Shown here: piece after piece, positions 36,618-44,258 of the stretch
How the letters are laid out: every line of letters starts with the position of its first letter
Numbering within the stretch: position 1 is the stretch's first letter
Assembly: GCA_903951445.1 (NCBI GenBank)
Contig: CAJBBZ010000181.1
Coordinates: 1-45,092 of the forward strand
Reading direction: 5' to 3'
Length of the DNA: 45,092 bases
DNA from: an uncultured beta proteobacterium
GTDB lineage: Bacteria > Pseudomonadota > Gammaproteobacteria > Burkholderiales > Burkholderiaceae_C
Position numbers and translations under genes: made by a program
The notes under the pieces: model-generated
Databases searched by the model: none
Seen by the model: only the letters and a program-made list of their open reading frames with translations
What the model was told of the DNA's origin: nothing

Positions 36618-37976
36618 ATGACCCAATCGCCCATCCCCCCGGTAGTTGCCACCACCGCCCCAGCCCCCATCACCCTGCGCCAAGCCTGGCCGTTTTGGCT
36701 CAAGGTCGGCTTTATCAGCTTTGGCGGGCCGGCCGGGCAGATTGCGCTACTGCACGAAGAGTTGGTAGAGCGGCGGCGTTGGATTTCGGATGCGCGCTTT
36801 TTGCATGCGCTCAATTACTGCATGGTGCTGCCCGGCCCGGAAGCGCAGCAGTTGGCCACTTACCTGGGCTGGCTGATGCACCGCACCTGGGGCGGCATCG
36901 TGGCGGGGGTTTTGTTTGTGCTGCCTTCGCTGTTTATCCTGATCGGCCTGTCGTGGGTGTATCTGGTGTTTGGCGGCACGGCGTTGGTGGCGGGGCTGTT
37001 TGCGGGTATCAAGCCAGCGGTCACGGCGATCGTGCTGCAAGCGGCCTGGCGCATCGGCACGCGCACCTTGCGCCACCGCTTGTTGTGGGCGCTGGCGGCT
37101 CTGTCCTGGTTTGCGCTGTATGTGTTGCAAGCGCCTTTCCCGGCCATCGTGCTAGGTGCAGGGCTGATAGGCGCCATCGGCGGGCGCTTTGCACCGCAGG
37201 TATTTCAAGCGGGCACCGGCCACGCAGCTAAGGCCGGGCCGCACGCGCCGGCCTTGATTGACGACGACACGCCCACACCGGCCCATGCGCGTTTTACCTT
37301 GGCCGGTTTGGTCAAGGTGCTGGCTTTGGGGCTGGTGCTGTGGCTCGTGCCCATGGCGTTGCTTATGCTGACACAGGGCTGGGACCACACACTCACGCAA
37401 ATGGCCTGGTTTTTCACCAAAGCGGCGCTGCTGACGTTTGGCGGCGCCTATGCGGTCTTGCCCTATGTGTACCAGGGCGGCGTGGAGCAGTTTGGCTGGG
37501 TGACGGCGGCGCAGATGATCGATGGCCTGGCCCTTGGCGAGACCACGCCGGGTCCGCTGATCATGGTGGTGGCTTTTGTGGGCTATGTGGGCGGACACAC
37601 CCAAGCACTTCTGGGCGCAGACCATCTTTTTTTGGCCGGTGCGCTAGCCGCCACCGTGGTGACCTGGTTTACCTTTTTGCCCTCGTTTGTGTTCATCTTG
37701 GCGGGCGGGCCTTTCATCGAATCGACGCACCAGGATTTGCGTTTAAGCGCGCCGCTCACTGCGATTACCGCCGCCGTGGTCGGTGTCATCGTCAGCCTGG
37801 CGCTGTTCTTCGGCCAGCATGTGTTCTGGCCGCAAGGCATGCATGGGCGTTTTGATGTGGCATCTGCCGTGATCGCAGCCGCCGCCGCGCTGGCGCTGAT
37901 CCGCTTTAAGCGGCCGGTGGTGCAAGTGATTGCTGCTTGTGCGCTGGCGGGCTGGGGCTTGTCGGTGGTGGCGTGA
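36618..37976 (+). CDS. chrA: Chromate transporter ChrA, long (two-domain) form
   Basis: A 452-residue inner-membrane protein with two homologous CHR halves. The first half has WPFWLKVGFISFGGPAGQIALLHEELVERRRW and LPGPEAQQLATYLGW; the second has WFFTKAALLTFGGAYAVLPYV and LGETTPGPLIMVVAFVGY. The family exports chromate using the proton-motive force and is often carried on mobile or stress islands. No chrB regulator is next to it. It lies between the hicAB module and a secreted protein, inside the block that separates dnaE2 from imuAB. The start at 36618 gives a Pro-rich cytoplasmic lead before the first helix. Confidence 0.92.
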   Translation: MTQSPIPPVVATTAPAPITLRQAWPFWLKVGFISFGGPAGQIALLHEELVERRRWISDARFLHALNYCMVLPGPEAQQLATYLGWLMHRTWGGIVAGVLFVLPSLFILIGLSWVYLVFGGTALVAGLFAGIKPAVTAIVLQAAWRIGTRTLRHRLLWALAALSWFALYVLQAPFPAIVLGAGLIGAIGGRFAPQVFQAGTGHAAKAGPHAPALIDDDTPTPAHARFTLAGLVKVLALGLVLWLVPMALLMLTQGWDHTLTQMAWFFTKAALLTFGGAYAVLPYVYQGGVEQFGWVTAAQMIDGLALGETTPGPLIMVVAFVGYVGGHTQALLGADHLFLAGALAATVVTWFTFLPSFVFILAGGPFIESTHQDLRLSAPLTAITAAVVGVIVSLALFFGQHVFWPQGMHGRFDVASAVIAAAAALALIRFKRPVVQVIAACALAGWGLSVVA

Positions 37977-38051
37977 ATCTGCGCTCAATTACTTTTTGCC
38001 TGCACGCAGCAGGCAACGCACAAGGCTACCAATATTGCTGCTTCATGCGGC

Positions 38052-38759
38052 CTATTGCGCAGGAAGTAGGCTCGTCAATAGCGGAATTTTGGCGTAGACA
38101 TCCTGCGGTTTACTGAAGTCAAATGCTTGTATTGAAGCATCTTGCAAGAGTTCCGCCCACTTCGTTAGACGGTCCAGCACTTCTTGTTTTTTGACATCCA
38201 CTTTGAGGTCTTCTTTGGTCCAATCGCCCACGCCACTTTTTTTGATGCCGAGTTGGCTTGCATTGACAGATAAATTGAGTCGGTAATACCGGCCCATGCT
38301 TCCGGTATTGGTCAATGCGATAGTCAAAAATAGGGTCGGCGTTGCACCGACATTGATTATTCTTGGATCGATCGTCATGCAGTTGTCCTGCTTACCTCTG
38401 CCTTTGTTACGAACTACCATATGGTCAGGTGAACACGGGGTTCCATTCCAATTGCCAATACTCCCAGAAGTTAGCGTTGCCTTCAACCATTGCCGCGCAA
38501 GCAGTTCAGATCCCTGGTAATAGTCAAGAAATACTTCACCCATTTTGATGATTTCTGTGCCTGTTGACTGCGACAGAGCGCTACTAGCAAACTGCCATCG
38601 CCCATCATCCTGATAAATCGGATAACCGCCAATCGTGTCAGTTGACACGATAAGGTCACCCTTTTTGATGTCGCGCAATTTCCCATCTTGAAACAGATCT
38701 GCGCCATAACTTTGAATAGCCGCGAGCACCAAAACGAACACAACAATGCTTTTTTTCAT
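38052..38759 (-). CDS. Secreted protein of unknown function
   Basis: A 235-residue protein that I do not recognise. A clear signal peptide, MKKSIVVFVLVLAAIQSYG, precedes ADLFQDGK, so it is periplasmic or secreted. The mature part has two Cys (TPCSPDH and QDNCMTI) that could form a disulfide, a beta-rich middle (TPTLFLTIALTNTGSMGRYYRLNLSV) and a helical C terminus. The ATG at 38759 is chosen over a GTG one codon earlier because AAGGAGG is better spaced. That ribosome site lies inside a stable hairpin. It is monocistronic and more AT-rich than the neighbours, suggesting acquisition. Confidence 0.75.
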   Translation of the reverse strand: MKKSIVVFVLVLAAIQSYGADLFQDGKLRDIKKGDLIVSTDTIGGYPIYQDDGRWQFASSALSQSTGTEIIKMGEVFLDYYQGSELLARQWLKATLTSGSIGNWNGTPCSPDHMVVRNKGRGKQDNCMTIDPRIINVGATPTLFLTIALTNTGSMGRYYRLNLSVNASQLGIKKSGVGDWTKEDLKVDVKKQEVLDRLTKWAELLQDASIQAFDFSKPQDVYAKIPLLTSLLPAQ

Positions 38760-38763
38760 CACT

Positions 38764-38788
38764 ACTTCCTCCTTGTAAAGAAGGAAGT
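38764..38788 (-). promoter_or_regulatory. Hairpin sequestering the ribosome site of the secreted protein
   Basis: On the minus strand, arms ACTTCCTTCT and AGGAGGAAGT pair over 10 bp with one G-U around a TTACA loop. The 3' arm is the Shine-Dalgarno sequence, four bases before the ATG. It could act as a temperature or ligand-dependent gate on translation. Confidence 0.5.
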
Positions 38789-38908
38789 TTAATTTCTTTT
38801 TTGTTATTGTTTATCAAAAATTTATTTACTCAGTCGAAATTCATGGCAGACACTGCTCTAAAGAAACCCAGAGCACAGCTACCGCGCAAGGGGGTGGGCA
38901 GCGGAGGT

Positions 38909-39199
38909 TCAGCTTGCGGAAACCGAAAACTTCAGTCCCGTGGCTTTGAGCACCGCACTGAGCGTTTTGATCGTCGGGTTGCCCCGGCTAGACAGCGTGC
39001 GGTACAGCGTTTCGCGTGAAAGCTGGGTTTTTTCAGCGATAAAGGCCATACCTCCCCGTGCTTCGACCACTTTGCGCAATGCCGTGAGATAGGTCGCCGG
39101 GTCTTCATCTTCGCCGGCGGCATTCAGGTACTCGGCTGCAAACGCAGCGTCTTGCAACTGCGCAAAGAGCCAGTCGTCATGGTTGATGCTTGCATTCAT
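38909..39199 (-). CDS. Orphan HigA-like Xre antitoxin
   Basis: A 96-residue protein of the addiction-module antidote (HigA/TIGR02684-like) group. The C-terminal helix-turn-helix is clear: GGMAFIAEKTQLSRETLYRTLSSRGNPTIKTLSAVLKATG. The ATG at 39199 is preceded by AAAGGA, and is preferred to a longer frame opening at 39220. The usual toxin gene that comes first in such modules is missing; only a 27-codon frame overlaps its start. It is therefore an orphan antitoxin or a plain regulator left after deletion. Confidence 0.75.
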   Translation of the reverse strand: MNASINHDDWLFAQLQDAAFAAEYLNAAGEDEDPATYLTALRKVVEARGGMAFIAEKTQLSRETLYRTLSSRGNPTIKTLSAVLKATGLKFSVSAS

Positions 39200-39279
39200 A
39201 GTGTTTTCCTTTGCTGCCACGCATTCATGAAAATATCACAACTTTCGAGCTGAAAAAGCAATTCGAATGCGTATTCCAT
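39196..39279 (-). CDS. Possible 27-residue ORF coupled to the orphan antitoxin
   Basis: An ATG following AGGGG by seven bases opens a 27-codon frame (beginning MEYAFELLFQLESCDIF) whose stop overlaps the antitoxin start as ATGA. It has no known homologue to me; it could be a relic of the lost toxin, a leader peptide, or chance. Confidence 0.25.
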   Translation of the reverse strand: MEYAFELLFQLESCDIFMNAWQQRKTL

Positions 39280-39349
39280 GGCGATGCCCCTGCACCTTGG
39301 TTTGCCTAGCCATGCACAGCAACCGACTTGGCATAGGCCCACCAAGCCT

Positions 39350-40882
39350 TCAGGCAAACAAGCCATGCAAATACCAAGCGGCCCCCTGCCCCTGGGCTGC
39401 GCCTAGACGCTCGCGATAGACCCAGAGCAAACCCTGGCCGGGGCTGTGGGCGATGTAGTAATCGCGCTGCACTGGCGGCCCTGTGTCCCAGGCTTGCAAT
39501 TCCAAGCGCTGCGGCCCGGCCAGCAAGGCTAGCGGGCCGTTCCATTGGGGCAAACCATCAGGGTCGCTAGGCAGGCTGCGCGCCTGGGGCAGCAGCCAGG
39601 TGGGATACAGGGCCTGCGCGGCTGTTGCGCTGGCTTGTGGCGCAGCGTGAATGCTTGGGGCTGTGCCGCCGGGTGCAGCGCCGCTATTGGTCAGGCCTGT
39701 ACCGGTTTGCGTGGTGCCGTGATGCGCCAACAAATTGCCTGGCACCAAGACATGGCCCGCCCCGTCGCGGCGTGGCGCGCTGTGTGCGTGTGCCGTGCCC
39801 TTGGCCTGCGCGCCCAGCGCCTGCCAGTTTTGCATGCACTCGGGGCGGTAATCGTCCTGCAAATACACGGCGCGCACGCTGTCAGGCCCCAAGCGCGCGG
39901 CTACGCGTTCGAGCAAATGGTGCAGGCTGTCGCCACTGCGCAGTTCATCGGGCAAAAGGCTCAGGCTTTGGCCGCGCAGTGCGCAGGTTTCCAGCGTACG
40001 CAGACGCAAATACAAGACCGGCGCGGGCAAGGTGATTTGGGCCAGGTGTTCGGCCAGCAAGCGCTCTATGTGGCGCGGGTCTTGGGTGGCTTCGGCGGTG
40101 CGCAAGTGCAGGCGGCCATAGCCATCGCCCTGGTGCCAGGCGTCGCGGTAGCGGGCATTGGCACGGCGCGCATCGAGCTGCCAGCGCAACTCCAGCGCCA
40201 ACACCCCATGCTGGCGGGCGCGCAGCCACAGTTGCAACTGCGCCAGCAAACGGCGCGCGCCAAACAACATGGCAGCGGCGGATTCGACCTGAGCGGCCAG
40301 CTCCAGCGGCGCGTCAAACACCTCGGGCAGGCGTAGCCAGGCATAGACCTCGGGTGCGGCGCCATAGGCCTGGTCCAACGCCGCCAGCAAGGGCGCACCA
40401 AAGCGCCGGGCCACGCCACCACGCGGCAAGGCGCGCAATTGGCCCCAGGTAGTGCAGCCCAAGCGCTCCAGCGTGGGCACATGCGGCTGCGCTGCGGCCA
40501 GGGTATGCAGCGGCAAATCATCGGGCGGCAGCGGCGGGTGCGCCAAATCGCCCGCTTGCTGCAAAGCATCGCAAGCCAAGCGCGCCAGCGCAAGCAAAGC
40601 GCTATCGCCATGCGCGTACTGCATGGGCAGGGGCGCCTGGCCGGGCTGCAACAGCGCTTGTAGCAAGGCCATGCGCCCGCCAAACAAGCGCTCGCTGGCC
40701 GAAATTTCCAGCACCAGCGCCTGCTGCACTTGCGCCACCCAGGGCGTAAATTGCAAACCCCACCAAGCCAGCGCCGCCAGCGGGTCGGCCCAGGCTGCGG
40801 CGCCTGAAAGCGCTGTTTTTGCATCACGGCCAGCTACATGCTGTGCGTCTTGCGGGCACAAGGCCAGCCAGTAGGGATTCAT
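39350..40882 (-). CDS. imuB: ImuB, inactive Y-family polymerase of the mutasome
   Basis: A 510-residue Y-family-like protein that bridges DnaE2 to the beta clamp in SOS mutagenesis. The N terminus WLALCPQDAQHV replaces the catalytic D-x-D-x-F-F of true Y polymerases, and LVLEISASERLFGG and LERLGCTTWGQLRALPRGGVARRFG are the family's finger and thumb motifs. It ends GAAWYLHGLFA, the usual ImuB tail. It is the second gene of the imuA-imuB operon with an ATGA overlap, so it falls under the LexA box ahead of imuA. A Ala/Thr-rich linker (about 375-425) precedes the C-terminal part. dnaE2 does not follow directly as it normally would. Confidence 0.88.
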   Translation of the reverse strand: MNPYWLALCPQDAQHVAGRDAKTALSGAAAWADPLAALAWWGLQFTPWVAQVQQALVLEISASERLFGGRMALLQALLQPGQAPLPMQYAHGDSALLALARLACDALQQAGDLAHPPLPPDDLPLHTLAAAQPHVPTLERLGCTTWGQLRALPRGGVARRFGAPLLAALDQAYGAAPEVYAWLRLPEVFDAPLELAAQVESAAAMLFGARRLLAQLQLWLRARQHGVLALELRWQLDARRANARYRDAWHQGDGYGRLHLRTAEATQDPRHIERLLAEHLAQITLPAPVLYLRLRTLETCALRGQSLSLLPDELRSGDSLHHLLERVAARLGPDSVRAVYLQDDYRPECMQNWQALGAQAKGTAHAHSAPRRDGAGHVLVPGNLLAHHGTTQTGTGLTNSGAAPGGTAPSIHAAPQASATAAQALYPTWLLPQARSLPSDPDGLPQWNGPLALLAGPQRLELQAWDTGPPVQRDYYIAHSPGQGLLWVYRERLGAAQGQGAAWYLHGLFA

Positions 40883-41814
40883 GACGCCGCCCTGCGCGCT
40901 TGCAAGCCAGGAACGCGTCCGTCATCGCGAGGAGCGCAGCGACGCGGCGATCCATCGGTGTGTGATTGGGCAAGCGAACTGGATTGCTTCGCTGCGCTCG
41001 CAATGACGGATGGGGGCTTGTGCAGACCTTCCGTTGCGATATGCGCTGAAGTAGCAACAGGGCTTTCGCCCTCCGTCGTAGTCGTAGTCGTAGTCGTAGT
41101 CGTAGTCGTAGTCGTAGTCGTAGTCATAGGCTTAGCGCTGGCCAGCACGCGCAAAAGCGCTGCCGGACGCGCGGCCAGATGCAGAGAATCTGCCAGCGGC
41201 GGGCCACGGCGCTTGAGGATCTGGACCGAAAGCGCCGCGCTATTGGCCACGCCCAGCAGCAAGCGCAGCACAGCGGGCGAGGCCTGGGCTTGCGCGGCCT
41301 CGGGGCGCAGCACGAAAAGCAGTTTGTGGTGTTCCGCAGCGGCCCACTGCAAGCGGCGCAATTGCTCGGGGCGCACCTGCGGCAGCCAGGCCAGCACCGC
41401 GTCCACCGCAGCGCAGCGCAGGGCTTGTTCGCTCAGCCACAGGGCGGCGGTGTCCGGGCTGTCCGCCGCGCCCAGCCAAAGCAGGCGCTGCGCCTGCAAA
41501 CCCTGGGCTTGCAAGGACGGTGCAAATGGCAGATGCGGCGGCGCCACCAGCACCACTGGGCCGCTGCCGCTGCGCGCCAGCGCGGGGAGCAGCAAGCGCC
41601 ATTCGTTGTGCGCGCCCGGCGCTTGCAGCAACTCGGTCAGCGCACCCACCGGCCAACCGCCACCGGGCAACTGGGCGTCCAGCGCTGCATCGCCGCTGGG
41701 CAGGGTCTGCGCACGCGACGCAGCCAGCGCATCAGCCCGCCAGACGTCGGCGCGCAGCAAGCCCGGCGTAGCGCGCTCGGGCAGGCTTTGGCTGGGGACA
41801 GGCAAGGCGGACAT
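40879..41814 (-). CDS. imuA: ImuA, RecA-like mutasome protein with a repeat-derived C-terminal tail
   Basis: A 311-residue ImuA (SulA/RecA-like fold) that works with ImuB and DnaE2 in translesion synthesis and damage-induced mutation. The core (about 1-235) shows LPGGGWPVGALTELLQ, LLLPALARSGSGPVVLVAPP and the leucine-rich strands of the family. After LRVLASAKPM it continues with about 17-18 Thr coded by a hexamer microsatellite, then a tail coded by a MITE copy (VIASAAKQSSSLAQS) up to the stop, which still overlaps the imuB start. The tail is not part of the family. A LexA box lies nine bases upstream. Confidence 0.87.
   Translation of the reverse strand: MSALPVPSQSLPERATPGLLRADVWRADALAASRAQTLPSGDAALDAQLPGGGWPVGALTELLQAPGAHNEWRLLLPALARSGSGPVVLVAPPHLPFAPSLQAQGLQAQRLLWLGAADSPDTAALWLSEQALRCAAVDAVLAWLPQVRPEQLRRLQWAAAEHHKLLFVLRPEAAQAQASPAVLRLLLGVANSAALSVQILKRRGPPLADSLHLAARPAALLRVLASAKPMTTTTTTTTTTTTTTTTTEGESPVATSAHIATEGLHKPPSVIASAAKQSSSLAQSHTDGSPRRCAPRDDGRVPGLQARRAAS
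40917..41034. repeat. MITE-like element, degenerate copy 3, inside imuA
   Basis: It shares GTCATCGCGAGGAGCGCAGC and GATTGCTTCGCTGCGCTCGC, and the end GTGCAGACCTTCC, with copies 1 and 2, but has a different centre and worn ends. It is translated as the last part of ImuA. Confidence 0.85.
41075..41128. repeat. Hexanucleotide microsatellite (GTCGTA)8 in imuA
   Basis: Eight perfect GTCGTA units followed by one GTCATA; read on the coding strand as poly-threonine. Copy changes keep the reading frame. Confidence 0.95.
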
Positions 41815-41823
41815 GGCTAAAAA

Positions 41824-41843
41824 TACTGTAAATAATTACAGTA
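41824..41843. promoter_or_regulatory. LexA (SOS) box upstream of imuA
   Basis: TACTGTAAATAATTACAGTA is a 20-bp near-perfect palindrome containing CTGT-N8-ACAG. It lies between imuA and the divergent antitoxin gene. Confidence 0.92.
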
Positions 41844-42024
41844 TATGGCAGCTTTATGCGCGCACCAAACCCAGCACAAATAAGCGCTGGGGCTAGATGC
41901 AATGACCCCGGTGATTGCGCGGCATACGCCGCTGTAGGTGCCTGGCACCTTGGGAGGCCCAAGAATAAAAAAGCTCCAAACTAAAAGCTTTAGCTAAAAT
42001 GGCCAATCTCTTCTGAAAGACCTT

Positions 42025-42294
42025 ATGCACATCAGCGCCACCGAAGCCAAAAACCGTTTTGGCCGCATTTGTGCCCTGGCCAAGCGCGAACCCGTGTTTG
42101 TCGAAAAAGCGGGCCAAGTGGACACCGTCATCCTCTGCGCCGAGCAATACCGCGCTTTGCAAGCTAACCAAAACAAGGCCAGTCCGGCGGCGCGCAAACA
42201 GCAATTTGAATCCGAATATGGCGACTGGATCGCAGCACAAAACACCTGGGTCGAAAGCCACGGCATTCCCGGTGCCGACTTGCGCCCCTGGTAA
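42025..42294 (+). CDS. Antitoxin with Phd/YefM-like N terminus and CcdA-like C-terminal tail
   Basis: An 89-residue antitoxin. Residues 1-50 (MHISATEAKNRFGRICALAK...VDTVILCAEQYRAL) follow the Phd/YefM pattern of DNA binding and dimerisation. The last part, SEYGDWIAAQNTWVESHGIPGADLRPW, follows the CcdA toxin-neutralising tail, which in CcdA proteins shows aromatic-[VI]-E-x-[HN]-G and ends D-x-R-x-[WF]. It is followed six bases later by a CcdB-family gene, the toxin the tail would be expected to bind. It seems to be a domain chimera. Family assignments are by eye. Confidence 0.8.
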   Translation: MHISATEAKNRFGRICALAKREPVFVEKAGQVDTVILCAEQYRALQANQNKASPAARKQQFESEYGDWIAAQNTWVESHGIPGADLRPW

Positions 42295-42300
42295 ACCGCT

Positions 42301-42615
42301 ATGGCGCAGTTTGATGTTTATGCCAACCCCAGCCACAGCGCTGCACAAGGCATTCCGTATGTGGTGGTAGTGCAAAGCGATTTGCTCGACGCGCTGGCCA
42401 CGCGCATGACGATTCCCTTAGCCTTGGTCACGTTTGCCGACAAAGCGCCAGAAAAGCTGTGCCCCAGCATCGCAGTCAACGGCCAGCAGCTGCTTGCATT
42501 AGCGCACTATGCGGCGCCTTTGCCCACCCGCAGTTTGCGCCAGGTGGTGGCCAATGTGGCCCCGCAAGCCAGCGCGCTAATTGCCGCCATAGATGTGGTG
42601 ATCGCCGGGGTGTAG
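42301..42615 (+). CDS. ccdB: CcdB-family toxin
   Basis: A 104-residue protein with the CcdB order: AQFDVYANP at the start, then GIPYVVVVQSDLLDALATRMTIPLALV, corresponding to the VQSDIIDTPGRRMVIPLA region of plasmid F CcdB, and a C-terminal helix ending IDVVIAGV. The F toxin ends W-G-I, and its Trp99 is needed for gyrase poisoning; here that position is Ala. The toxin may be weakened, or target gyrase in another way. It is the second gene of a pair with the chimeric antitoxin and converges on the efflux gene. Confidence 0.85.
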   Translation: MAQFDVYANPSHSAAQGIPYVVVVQSDLLDALATRMTIPLALVTFADKAPEKLCPSIAVNGQQLLALAHYAAPLPTRSLRQVVANVAPQASALIAAIDVVIAGV

Positions 42616-42629
42616 GCGCGGCGCACGTG

Positions 42630-43862
42630 TCAAGCCGTGTGAATCTCGTTGCCGACCGCCGGCCAGCGCCTGCGCATGTACATCCAGGCCACCAGGCCAA
42701 TGCCCATCATGCAAATCGAGGCCGCAGCTAGGGCGACGGCCGAATGCATCACCAAGGGCGAGATGGCACCGGCGACGATTGCATTGGCCAGCGAGCCGAT
42801 AAAGCTTTGCAGCGACGAAGCCATGCCGCGCCGCTCGGGGTACAGGTCTAGCACCAGCAGCGTGACCACCGGCACCATCATGGCCCAGCCGAAAGCAAAA
42901 ATACCCAGCGGAAACAAGGCCCAGCTGACATGGGCGGTGAACAGCAAATTCGCCACCAAATTAAGCACCCCGATGCACAGCATGATGACAAAGCCATTGC
43001 GAATCTGGCGCTTGGGCGTGATGCGCCCGGCCACGCGCCCGCTGACCCAGGCCCCAGCCATGATGCCGCCGATGGTGATCAGAAAAAACCAAAAGAAATG
43101 CTGCGGCGCTAAATGCAGCACCTCGCCCAAAAAAACCGGCGCACTGAGCACATACAAAAACATGCCGTTAAACGGAATGCCGCTGGCCAAGGCGAGCAAG
43201 ATAAAGCGCGGGTCCGAGCCCAGTTGCCAATAACCGGCCATCAAATTGCGGACTTGAAAAGGCTGGCGCTGGCTGATGTGCAGCGTCTCGGGCAAGAGAC
43301 GGTAATTGGCAACCCACAACACCACGCCAATCGCGGTAAGAAACCAAAACACCAAATGCCAGCTACCCCACAGTAACAACTGCCCGCCGATCAGCGGCGC
43401 AATGGCCGGCGCGATACCAAAGTAAATCGTGATCTGGCTCATCACTTTTTGCGCTTGCGAGGGCGGGTACATATCGCGCACCACCGCACGCGCCACCACA
43501 ATTCCCGCGCCGGTAGAAAAGCCTTGCAGCGCGCGGAAAAAAATCAGCTGACCAATGCTTTGTGACAACGCGCAACCGAGTGAGGCCACAGTAAACACCG
43601 CCAAGCCCCAGAGCACCACCGGGCGGCGGCCAAAGCTATCGGAAATCGCGCCGTGAAACAGCGACATCAGGGCAAAACCAAACAAATAAGCCGACAAAGT
43701 CTGCTGCATCTGCAAGGGCGTGGCGCCCAGCGAGGCCGCAATATCGGCAAATGCCGGTAAATAGGTATCTATGGAAAACGGCCCCAACATGCCCAGCACC
43801 GCCAGCAGCACCGCAAAAGCCCATTGAGGAAGACGCCACAGCGATTGGGCGTCAGGATTCAT
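42630..43862 (-). CDS. Bcr/CflA-family multidrug MFS efflux pump
   Basis: A 410-residue, 12-helix drug:H+ antiporter of the DHA1 group. The signature motifs are seen: FSIDTYLPAF in helix 1, GAISDSFGRRPVVLWGL in the loop 2-3 (motif A), and RALQGFSTGAGIVVARAVVRDMY in helix 4-5 (motif C region). Members export bicyclomycin, chloramphenicol, sulfonamides or cysteine; the substrate here is not known. It lies 14 bp from the convergent ccdB and stands alone. Confidence 0.92.
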   Translation of the reverse strand: MNPDAQSLWRLPQWAFAVLLAVLGMLGPFSIDTYLPAFADIAASLGATPLQMQQTLSAYLFGFALMSLFHGAISDSFGRRPVVLWGLAVFTVASLGCALSQSIGQLIFFRALQGFSTGAGIVVARAVVRDMYPPSQAQKVMSQITIYFGIAPAIAPLIGGQLLLWGSWHLVFWFLTAIGVVLWVANYRLLPETLHISQRQPFQVRNLMAGYWQLGSDPRFILLALASGIPFNGMFLYVLSAPVFLGEVLHLAPQHFFWFFLITIGGIMAGAWVSGRVAGRITPKRQIRNGFVIMLCIGVLNLVANLLFTAHVSWALFPLGIFAFGWAMMVPVVTLLVLDLYPERRGMASSLQSFIGSLANAIVAGAISPLVMHSAVALAAASICMMGIGLVAWMYMRRRWPAVGNEIHTA

Positions 43863-43910
43863 TACATCGGATTGATAAGAACATCCTGCTATTGGAACAT
43901 GCTGTACAGC

Positions 43911-44258
43911 TTAGGCTGCTTGCAACAAAAATTCGACCTTCACTGTTGCGTACGGAAATTCGACTTGACCGGATTCGGTTCTGCGCAGCAAGCCAGCGCG
44001 TAATAAGGCGGACAAATCTGCGTGAACGGCTTTGACATCGCGATCCACCCGGCGCGCCGCCTCGCGCACCGTGACTGGACCGGCTGCGCACAGAGCCTTG
44101 AGCAAGTCCCAACGCTTGGCGGTCAGTACTTTCCAAAGCAATTCCGGCGTAGCAAATGAAATACGGTCTGCCTTAGACCCTTTGCCCGACTTCCAGACCT
44201 GCGCAAAGTCAGCCATAGCATCGTTAGGAGATTGCACATCAAGCGTCACGGTTTTCAC
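43911..44258 (-). CDS. TumA-like winged-helix antitoxin
   Basis: A 115-residue protein with a winged helix-turn-helix in its second half: WDLLKALCAAGPVTVREAARRVDRDVKAVHADLSALLRAGLLRR. The start is a GTG at 44258 with AAAGGAT five bases before; it overlaps the upstream tumE-like gene by 20 bp. This pairing of a TumE-like protein with a HVO_A0114-type HTH protein is the known TumE-TumA layout, so it is likely the antitoxin and autoregulator. Confidence 0.75.
   Translation of the reverse strand: MKTVTLDVQSPNDAMADFAQVWKSGKGSKADRISFATPELLWKVLTAKRWDLLKALCAAGPVTVREAARRVDRDVKAVHADLSALLRAGLLRRTESGQVEFPYATVKVEFLLQAA

Noticed and set aside
39306..39545. Separate small protein at the end of imuB
   Set aside because: It is a shifted-frame reading of the imuB 3' end with no ribosome site or recognised domain.
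41949..41963. CTTGGG-AGG-CCCAAG hairpin as a terminator of imuA or the antitoxin gene
   Set aside because: It lies between two divergent genes, upstream of both, and has no T run in the right direction; it may be an operator at most.
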